Virus record (IMG/VR): IMGVR_UViG_3300020171_000036
Location: 1-53,183 of that record
Strand: one strand, 5' to 3'
Length of the DNA: 53,183 nt
DNA from: a virus
Part shown: positions 14,604-20,465 of the stretch, one piece after another
Layout: every line of letters starts with the position of its first letter
Position numbering within the stretch: the stretch's first letter is position 1
Translations under genes and position numbers: made by a program
The notes under the pieces: model-generated
What the model saw: only the letters and a program-made list of their open reading frames with translations
Told to the model about the DNA's origin: nothing
Database searches by the model: none

Positions 14604-15728
14604 GAAACAGCAGAAGGCAGTATTTACTGCGGTGATGCTCTGGAGGTATTAAAGAGTATGGAGGATAAAAGTTGCCAGTCGGTGATTACAAGTCCTCCAT
14701 ACTGGTGATGAGGCTTACGAGACTATGAAACTGCTACATGGGAAGGTGGGGATAGTGATTGCAAACATACAATAAGTAGTGGAGATACTGACCCAAAAAA
14801 GATTGGGCAGGAACGAGTTTTTCGTGGCAATAGAAGTGTATGTAGGAATTGCGGGGCTAAAAGAATAGACAATCAACTCGGTCTTGAAAAAACTCCTGAA
14901 GAATATGTCGAAAAAATGGTTGAGGTGTTTAGTGAGGTTAGAAGAGTATTGAAAGATAATGGGACTGTTTGGCTGAATTTGGGGGATAGCTACTTGAGTG
15001 ATGGTAAAAAAGAAATGTCGGTAAAAATAGGGAGTGGAATACAAGCAGATCAACGGGCAAAGAATGAAAACTATAAAGATACAACACCGTCAAGAAATGC
15101 TCGATATTATAAGAATACTAATTTAAAAAGAAAAGACCTTGTAGGCATTCCCTGGCGAGTAGCCTTTGCCCTTCAAGCTGACGGCTGGTATCTCAGGCAG
15201 GACATAATCTGGGCAAAACCGAATCCGATGCCCGAAAGCGTAACAGACAGATGCACTAAAGCACATGAGTATATATTTTTACTGAGCAAGAATGCTAAGT
15301 ATTATTATAATGCTGAGGCGATAAAAGAGCCATTCGTAGACAATAGAATGGGAAATCCTATGGGTGGGGGGCAATATGCGACAGATGCCTTTAAATTATT
15401 AGGAACTCAACATGGTCTCGCAAAGGGCAAATGGAATGAAGATGGAGAAATAATTGGCAGGAATAAACGCTCGGTCTGGACAGTAACCACCAAGCCATAT
15501 AAGGAAGCGCATTTCGCAACATTTCCAATAGCTCTTATAGAACCATGTATATTAGCAGGAACAGATAAAGGAGATACAATACTCGACCCGTTCTTTGGAG
15601 CAGGCACGACAGGCGTGGCAGCTTATAAGCATGACAGGAAGTTTGTAGGTATCGAATTAAATCCTGAGTATGTAGAGATAGCGGCCAAGCGTATAGAAGC
15701 AGAAGCAAGCCAGTTAAAGCTGTTTTAA
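14586..15728 (+). pseudogene. DNA methyltransferase interrupted by tandem in-frame UGA
   Basis: One frame encodes a site-specific DNA methyltransferase of the N6/N4 (beta-type) class: MIKPYYETAEG, the catalytic SPPYW, NGTVWLNLGDSY, and C-terminal DTILDPFFGAGTTGVAAYKH (AdoMet-binding). Exactly after SPPYW two consecutive TGA codons (14706-14711) interrupt it, and the frame resumes GLRDYE, the usual continuation of SPPYWGLRDY. The rest of the frame is intact. Restarts at later ATGs (for example 14916) would lack the catalytic motif. Either a recent six-base insertion inactivated it or readthrough occurs. UGA is a normal stop elsewhere here. Confidence 0.8.
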
Positions 15729-15830
15729 GGGGGCTGAGAGACTCAAGGTTCAACTTTAACTTGGAGGGGCATAGGTAGGTAAGGGGGTAATAATATGTCC
15801 TCATTGTGGAGTAAAATTTGGGATTAAATA

Positions 15831-16127
15831 ATGGCTAAAAAATCACTTTTTACAACCAACTCACAAATTCGGTCAGCGCTTCGCAGATTGTTCCTTCGTT
15901 CCAGAGAAAGAGCAAAGCGACTCAAGGACGATAAATATACTTGCCAGAAGTGCGGCGTAAAACAGAGCAAGGCTAAGGGTAAAGAGGTAAAGGTCGAAGT
16001 GCATCACAAAATCGGCGTAGAAAACTGGTCAGCTCTTTATGATGCAGTCAGGAAATACTTACTTTGCGATCCTGACCATCTTGAAACACTGTGTAAAAAA
16101 TGTCATAAAAGCGAGGAAAAGCCATGA
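15831..16127 (+). CDS. HNH endonuclease
   Basis: 98 residues. Basic N-terminal helix, then YTCQKCG, VEVHHKIGVENW and LETLCKKCHKS form the HNH/zinc-ribbon (ββα-Me) core with two CxxC pairs and the HH catalytic centre. It may be a free homing nuclease or act in phage DNA processing. The stop overlaps the next start. Confidence 0.85.
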   Translation: MAKKSLFTTNSQIRSALRRLFLRSRERAKRLKDDKYTCQKCGVKQSKAKGKEVKVEVHHKIGVENWSALYDAVRKYLLCDPDHLETLCKKCHKSEEKP

Positions 16128-16399
16128 AATGTAGAAAAGAATTAAGCAACGCCTGCTGCTGCGAGTGCGAATTTCAGTTAAAAATTCGTGTTTGCAGTTG
16201 CGGGCGGTGTTCAACCGTAAAAGGGTACGTTTGCATTATGTTTCACGTTCAAGACCATAGCTATTTATGCAGTTATAAAGTAAACAAACATGGTCTGTGC
16301 GAAATGTTCCTAAAGAGGAAAGGAGAAAAAAAGAAAACTGGTATAGCTGGTAAAGAATTAGTTAGAAGATTGAATAAAAAACTTAGTCAAAAGGTTTAA
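16124..16399 (+). CDS. Cys-rich, probably zinc-binding protein
   Basis: 91 residues, ATGA-coupled to the HNH gene. Eleven cysteines, mostly in the first 60 residues (NACCCECEF, CSCGRCS), then a basic tail KRKGEKKKTG. Likely a multi-zinc module; no family recognised. Confidence 0.6.
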   Translation: MKCRKELSNACCCECEFQLKIRVCSCGRCSTVKGYVCIMFHVQDHSYLCSYKVNKHGLCEMFLKRKGEKKKTGIAGKELVRRLNKKLSQKV

Positions 16400-16414
16400 A
16401 TATGAAAAAAAGAC

Positions 16415-16443
16415 TTGACAAGTCCCCAGTAATTTAGTATAGA
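16415..16443 (+). promoter_or_regulatory. strong sigma70 promoter
   Basis: TTGACA (16415-16420), exactly 17 bases, then TATAGA (16438-16443). This is the best consensus promoter found in the window. The expected transcript start is near 16450, directly in front of a structured region with its own terminator. Confidence 0.8.
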
Positions 16444-16449
16444 ACTTGT

Positions 16450-16599
16450 CATGTCTAATAGTAATATAAAAGAATATATTTTTGAGTTGCCCGTATTCGT
16501 GAGGATCGGGACACCTATTAGGAATACCTATAGGTCTATTAGCAGCTCAAAAACAAAGAACCCTCATGGAGTCGCTAAGCGAGTTTGTGGGGGTTTTTT
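16450..16599 (+). ncRNA. putative structured small RNA (three-way junction)
   Basis: TTTTTGAGTTGC (16479-16490) pairs with GCAGCTCAAAAA (16542-16553), 12 bp with one G-U. Inside lie two hairpins: CCCG-ATTC closed by a GTGA (GNRA) tetraloop (16490-16510), and ACCTA-TAGG/CCTA-TAGGT with an AATA loop (16513-16535). A strong promoter precedes and an intrinsic terminator follows, giving a transcript of about 150 bases. A 56-codon frame from ATG 16451 overlaps it but lacks a ribosome-binding site. No known RNA class is recognised. Confidence 0.6.
16559..16599 (+). terminator. intrinsic terminator
   Basis: AACCCTCA and TGTGGGGGTT form the stem around an inner TCGC/GCGA hairpin, followed by six Ts (16594-16599). 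It ends the small RNA above. Confidence 0.75.
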
Positions 16600-16616
16600 A
16601 TTGCCTTTTAAGAAGT

Positions 16617-16985
16617 GCTGAATTTTCAAGGTAAAAAATAGCACCAGTACCGTCTTGATTAGGAATTTTCAAGAAAATACCGCCTACCATACAGGCACTT
16701 GTGGTGTGGAAAACAACAGTGAGGGCAACGTCTTCCTTGACGACCTTCGACCTGATCCCCCAAAGGGGTCGCCTTCAGGATCAGACTGGCGTATCACCAA
16801 TAAAACATCAATCTGATGTGTCAGGGCAAAGTGACACGATATGACTGGTTAAGATACTTAATGGATAGCCAGGGTGGTTAATGACCACGAGGACACCCGA
16901 GTAATATTCCGTTGTAGAGCATCTTATTGGACTGTAAAAACAACACGGAAAAGCAGGAAACTGTGAACCGATCAGGGATATAAAA
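16617..16985 (+). other. gene-free stretch with many potential RNA stems
   Basis: No convincing gene is seen. Many local inverted repeats are present: TCTTGA/TCAAGA, GCCT/AGGC, CTGATCC/GGATCAG with an alternative CGACC/GGTCG, ACATCA/TGATGT, GTGTCA/TGACAC, TTAAG/CTTAA inside CTGG/CCAG, GTGGT/ACCAC, and CCG-TTGT/ACAA-CGG. This density suggests a large structured RNA, perhaps continuous with the small RNA upstream by readthrough. Large ornate phage RNAs (GOLLD, ROOL) are a possible comparison, but no class signature was recognised. Confidence 0.4.
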
Positions 16986-16999
16986 GGAAATTATTGCGC

Positions 17000-17185
17000 T
17001 TAATCAGGCCGAACAATAGTATCCTCAAATCCAGTTGGTATTTCGAAATCAAGGTTAAATCCAGCCTGATACACAGCCTCTTTATGTATTAGCTCTCTAT
17101 TGCCTATGTCTACCCAAATCAGCCCGAAAAAGATTATAAAAAACAGGATCATCAGCTCGATAATTTCCTTTTTAATCTCGTTCAT
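17000..17185 (-). CDS. small single-TM protein
   Basis: 61 residues with one hydrophobic segment (about 11-26, LMILFFIIFFGLIWV) and a soluble C-terminal half. Last gene of a leftward operon of small genes. Its start overlaps the end of the upstream gene. Unknown function. Confidence 0.6.
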   Translation of the reverse strand: MNEIKKEIIELMILFFIIFFGLIWVDIGNRELIHKEAVYQAGFNLDFEIPTGFEDTIVRPD

Positions 17186-17378
17186 ATTTCACCTCCATAA
17201 AGTGAGCCACAAGCTCAAGCTCTCCGAGCTGTGAGCATTCAGGGCATAGGCAAGCTGTCAAAGTGCTTGCCGGACTCAGCTGGACTGTAACTCGATATTC
17301 TGCTTCATGTTCGCGGCATCTAAGGCACGGGAACCCGACCGGTGGTAATACTATCCAGGATATTGGTTTTATTTGCAT
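17172..17378 (-). CDS. small zinc-binding protein
   Basis: 68 residues with CLRCREHEAEYRV and CLCPECSQLGE, two Cys pairs about 25 residues apart, a zinc-ribbon layout. Unknown function. Confidence 0.55.
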   Translation of the reverse strand: MQIKPISWIVLPPVGFPCLRCREHEAEYRVTVQLSPASTLTACLCPECSQLGELELVAHFMEVKYERD

Positions 17379-17394
17379 GATTTATTCCTCCGCG

Positions 17395-17547
17395 TTATCG
17401 TGCTTCCAACGATACAATAAGTTTGGCTTCTTTGCTTAAATAATTAATTCTATGATCTTTTTCAAGTTTATCAGCATCGGAATTCATACCAATAAGCCTT
17501 AATTTATTAACTAATCTTTGTAGTTCATATCCTGTGTATTCTTTCAT
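17395..17547 (-). CDS. 50-residue helical protein
   Basis: A strong AGGAGGT ribosome-binding site precedes the ATG at 17547. MKEYTGYELQRLVNKLRLIG is predicted helical, with a second helix to the end. Unknown function. Confidence 0.55.
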   Translation of the reverse strand: MKEYTGYELQRLVNKLRLIGMNSDADKLEKDHRINYLSKEAKLIVSLEAR

Positions 17548-17562
17548 GTTTCCTACCTCCTC

Positions 17563-17760
17563 TTAGTTGTTTACTTGTGGCCAGATAGCTCTATACAGAG
17601 CGGTCGGCGTAAAAACTTCCTGCCCCTGCCTTAGCATACTTAATACTGTTCCAATCTTCCAGTATCCTGCGCCCTCTGTAGATTTTAGGCAGTCTTCTTC
17701 TGTTGTGATTTCCCATTTCGCGCCCTTCTCTTTTAGTTTTTTCAAAATTATTGGTTTCAT
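17563..17760 (-). CDS. small hypothetical protein
   Basis: 65 residues with AAGGAGGG before the start. TALYRAIWPQ at the C-terminus. No family recognised. Confidence 0.55.
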   Translation of the reverse strand: MKPIILKKLKEKGAKWEITTEEDCLKSTEGAGYWKIGTVLSMLRQGQEVFTPTALYRAIWPQVNN

Positions 17761-17775
17761 AGTCCTTCCCTCCTT

Positions 17776-17934
17776 TTAGTTGTCCTCTATATCACCTCTT
17801 AAACTATTTAACGTTTCTAATACCCTTGCAACCGCATTACAACCAAATCCCATATCCTGCAAATCAACCATTTTGTCGATTGCAATTTCAACCTTTTTTA
17901 TAGCTCGGTCTTTTTCTGTTTGTGTATATTTCAT
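17776..17934 (-). CDS. 52-residue helical protein
   Basis: GGGAGGT precedes ATG 17934. MKYTQTEKDRAIKKVEIAID starts a helical, charged protein. Unknown function. Confidence 0.55.
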   Translation of the reverse strand: MKYTQTEKDRAIKKVEIAIDKMVDLQDMGFGCNAVARVLETLNSLRGDIEDN

Positions 17935-17961
17935 GTTTTTACCTCCCTAAAACCAAACCTG

Positions 17962-18234
17962 TCAGGCCTTTTCAAACCAGTAAGATAGCTCACTGGCGGG
18001 GCCGCCTTCAACACCAGCGATAGACGGATTCCCCGCCGGTGCGCCCTCAATTGTTATCTCTTTATTGAGATATTTGAGGGCGTAATTAATGCCCCCAAAT
18101 CCCTTCTTTGTTGCGACACTTTTGCCTCCCCTGCTGCAATAGCCATGAGCAGGGTGGTACTTCATTTCAAGCGGGGTTGTTTCAACCCAGCCCAGAAAAA
18201 ACCTTTTGTTCGTGTTGGTTTTTATTTTATACAT
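17962..18234 (-). CDS. hypothetical protein, first gene of the leftward operon
   Basis: 90 residues, GGGAGGATT before the ATG. N-terminal half is basic and Gly-rich (YCSRGGKSVATKKGFGGINY); the C-terminus ends SELSYWFEKA. No known domain. Confidence 0.55.
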   Translation of the reverse strand: MYKIKTNTNKRFFLGWVETTPLEMKYHPAHGYCSRGGKSVATKKGFGGINYALKYLNKEITIEGAPAGNPSIAGVEGGPASELSYWFEKA

Positions 18235-18551
18235 GTTTCAATCCTCCCTTTTTTTGGTTAATAATTTTTTGGTTGTTTATAATGTATATATCAAGTTTTG
18301 TGCCAAGTTTAAAAATAACTGCAAAATAGTTTGTAAGTGCTGAAGATGTAAGGAAATAATAATTTTAGGCAGAAAAAAAACGGAAAAACATGAAAGTTTA
18401 CAGGCTGATTATCATAGGCACAAACATATTGCAAATATGCAAGAATAAGCTAAAAACAAGAAGAATATGTAATAAAATCATAGGCTACAAAAGTGTATCA
18501 AATTAGCAAAGAATGTAATTTAAAGGTATTTTATCAACAAATATTAAAATA
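18235..18551. promoter_or_regulatory. AT-rich divergent control region
   Basis: No gene is seen here. Leftward, TTGGCA with ATTATA/TATAAA 17-19 bases on may be the promoter for the gene at 18234. The sequence also holds the palindrome CATATTGCAAATATG (near 18430) and a repeated ATCATAGGC followed by ACAAA or TACAAA (two copies, about 18410 and 18480). Repeats and AT-richness suit an operator cluster or an origin, but neither is shown. Confidence 0.35.
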
Positions 18552-18584
18552 GTTGACATAACTTGGGTGTTATGTTAACTTTTT
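18552..18584 (+). terminator. hairpin with T-run, overlapping a possible promoter
   Basis: GTTGACATAAC (18552-18562) and GTTATGTTAAC (18569-18579) form an 11-bp stem with one G-U and a six-base loop, followed by TTTTT. This is intrinsic-terminator form, although AT-rich. The left arm contains TTGACA, with TAACTT 17 bases later, so it could instead be an operator over a promoter for the HNH gene. Confidence 0.45.
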
Positions 18585-18642
18585 GCATTGTTTGTGTTTT
18601 TTTCTATTGACATATACTGCATATTGTGCAAGAGTATATTGG

Positions 18643-19323
18643 ATGGAAGAAGACACTAAAAAATGTATAAAAGATTATAATAAAGCCTATTATGAAGCTA
18701 ATAAAGAAAAACTATTAGCTCGTCATAACACATGGAATAATGCAAATAAAGAAAGAGTAAAAAAGAACGAGAAAGCGTGGAGAGAGGCTAATAAAGATAA
18801 AATTAAAATTGTGCGTGCTCTTTACCTTGAAAGAAATAAAGCTAAAATAAGAATTAAGAGAAAAATTTACTATGAAGCCAATAAAAAGAGAATACTCGCC
18901 AAGGCGAAAGCTTGGGTGGCATCTAATAAAAAGAAGGCTGCAATTTATTATAGTGCATGGCATAAACAAAAACGTAGAATAGATATTAAGTTCAGATTGG
19001 GTCGGAATATGTCTAAGGCTGTAAGTGAGTCATTAAGGGAGAATAGAAATGGTCGTTCCTGGGAAACCATCATTGGATATACACTTAACGATCTTAGAAA
19101 ACACCTTGAAAAGCAATTCGTTAATGGTATGACGTGGGAGAATTATGGAGAATGGCATATTGAACATAAAATACCAATTAGTGTTCATAACTTTACGAAA
19201 GTGGGACACCAAGACTTTAAGAAATGTTGGGCGTTAAGTAACCTACAACCAATGTGGGCGAAAGAAAACTTATCAAAAGGCACAAAGATAGATAAGCATT
19301 TTCAACCCTCGTTATTAATATAA
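18643..19323 (+). CDS. HNH endonuclease with helical repeats
   Basis: From ATG 18643, 226 residues. The first 120 residues are Lys-rich helical repeats of the type 'YEANKEKLLAR' and 'WREANKDKIK'. The C-terminal nuclease domain shows GYTLNDLRKHLEKQF, EWHIEHKIPISVHNF and SNLQPMWAKENLSKGTK, a common phage HNH family. Probably a free-standing homing endonuclease beside the terminase block. The longer frame from TTG 18583 covers promoter-like DNA and is not preferred. Confidence 0.85.
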   Translation: MEEDTKKCIKDYNKAYYEANKEKLLARHNTWNNANKERVKKNEKAWREANKDKIKIVRALYLERNKAKIRIKRKIYYEANKKRILAKAKAWVASNKKKAAIYYSAWHKQKRRIDIKFRLGRNMSKAVSESLRENRNGRSWETIIGYTLNDLRKHLEKQFVNGMTWENYGEWHIEHKIPISVHNFTKVGHQDFKKCWALSNLQPMWAKENLSKGTKIDKHFQPSLLI

Positions 19324-19420
19324 TGAAAATAAAGCTTGCTTTTTGTTTCTTAGTATGATACAGAGTATTAAATATCCATACACTTTTTAACTGCGGGAGT
19401 CCCTCTGACCTAAGACAACA

Positions 19421-19426
19421 TATAAT
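19421..19426 (+). promoter_or_regulatory. possible -10 box ahead of the packaging genes
   Basis: A perfect TATAAT stands 10 bases before a GGAGG ribosome-binding site. No good -35 box is seen 16-18 bases upstream, so a weak or activator-dependent late promoter is possible. Confidence 0.3.
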
Positions 19427-19444
19427 AGGATAACAGGAGGTTGT

Positions 19445-19612
19445 ATTACAACCATTATACAAAAATCACTTAGTCAAGACTGCCCCTTTGAAGTATGGTG
19501 GAAGGAAAACCGCCGTGATTTCGAAAAGCTGGCTATGATTAATGCTTTTTTAGCAATACACGAAGCCGCAGAAAGAGCGTGGGACGAAAGGGGTTTACAT
19601 GAACAGCTTTGA
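19445..19612 (+). CDS. small protein with apparent non-ATG start
   Basis: The frame encodes QDCPFEVWWKENRRDFEKLA followed by a helix (INAFLAIHEAAERAW). A strong AGGAGG (19435-19440) lies just before ATT 19445 and ATT 19454, but the only ATG (19535) is far inside the protein-like region. ATT or ATA initiation is therefore suggested. Its end overlaps the following gene. Function unknown; first gene of the packaging operon. Confidence 0.5.
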   Translation: MTTIIQKSLSQDCPFEVWWKENRRDFEKLAMINAFLAIHEAAERAWDERGLHEQL

Positions 19613-19811
19613 TCTCATCCAGTGCATTGATTCCATCGCCAATAACTATAACTGCCGAACCGTCCTGATTGACTTTGACAACTTCACAGTGAACATAGAA
19701 GGAAGAGAAGACCAGAGAACTGCCTGTATGATAGACATCAAAAAACAACTCGGAGAATACCTCTCCTACGAACAACAATACATTACTACACTATACGGAT
19801 GGCCTGTATGA
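19599..19811 (+). CDS. hypothetical protein
   Basis: 70 residues, start overlapping the previous gene, end ATGA-coupled to the next. VLIDFDNFTVNIEG suggests a beta hairpin. Unknown function. Confidence 0.6.
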   Translation: MNSFDLIQCIDSIANNYNCRTVLIDFDNFTVNIEGREDQRTACMIDIKKQLGEYLSYEQQYITTLYGWPV

Positions 19812-20068
19812 GATTATTATTTATTCTTATACTATTAATTTCTGTCCAAGCTTTTGCAGCCGACCTCCCCTTTTTTATGGACCCCGTTCAACACGAACAC
19901 GAACAACAGCAATACGAAAAATCACGCCAGCAAGCGGTAGAAGAACAGGCCGCACGAGACCGCAAAGAAATGATAGAGAACCAGCGAGAGATTATAAGAC
20001 AACAACAGGAAGAATCCACACGCAGGGAAAACCAGAGAATCTGGGACTGGAATAATAATGGCAGGTAA
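19808..20068 (+). CDS. exported coiled-coil protein
   Basis: The ATG at 19808 (ATGA overlap) gives a clean signal peptide, MRLLFILILLISVQAFAA, with a likely cleavage before DLPFF. The mature 67 residues are Gln/Glu/Arg-rich and predicted to form a coiled coil. Export of an early packaging-operon product is unusual. It may be an envelope effector, but no family is known. Confidence 0.6.
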   Translation: MRLLFILILLISVQAFAADLPFFMDPVQHEHEQQQYEKSRQQAVEEQAARDRKEMIENQREIIRQQQEESTRRENQRIWDWNNNGR

Positions 20069-20465
20069 AAAAACTAAAGTTGGAGGACAACCAGGGAACA
20101 AGAACAGGGAAATATACACACTTGAAGTGGCGTTCGACCTATTTGAGAAAGCTAAGGATATATTAGTTATTGATAAAAATATTATTACAGAGACAGAATT
20201 AATGGTTAAATGTAAATATGAGTTATCATTACCGATGTCATCTTATTTATATCTAAGAGACGAGAAATTCCCCATCGAATTAGAAGACTATAAAAAAGAA
20301 ATTGAGTCAATCCTTGAATCACGGGTTATGAGATGTAAGGAAATGTATCCAGGTATAGCTGCTATGACGTTAAAGAACAAGCATCGTTGGAAAGACCAGC
20401 AGGACATTAACCAAAACATTAAACTACCACCAGGGTTAAAGGTGTCTTTTGGTGCAGAAGAATAA
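20058..20465 (+). CDS. terminase small subunit
   Basis: 135 residues. Basic N-terminus (MAGKKTKVGGQPGNKNREIY), a helical middle, and a C-terminal AAMTLKNKHRWKDQQD like the small terminases of several phage groups. It overlaps the large-subunit gene. It would recognise the packaging site and deliver DNA to the large subunit. Confidence 0.75.
   Translation: MAGKKTKVGGQPGNKNREIYTLEVAFDLFEKAKDILVIDKNIITETELMVKCKYELSLPMSSYLYLRDEKFPIELEDYKKEIESILESRVMRCKEMYPGIAAMTLKNKHRWKDQQDINQNIKLPPGLKVSFGAEE

Noticed and set aside
14706-14711. Alternative genetic code (UGA as Trp or Gly)
   Set aside because: Many genes end in TGA with ATGA overlaps, so UGA is a stop in this phage.
15782-15830. Tiny frame encoding CPHCGVKFGIK
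   Set aside because: It has no usable start codon and under 20 codons. It may be a remnant of a zinc-ribbon gene.
16451-16621. 56-codon frame over the small RNA
   Set aside because: No ribosome-binding site, and it runs through the terminator and paired stems. A leaderless gene cannot be fully excluded.
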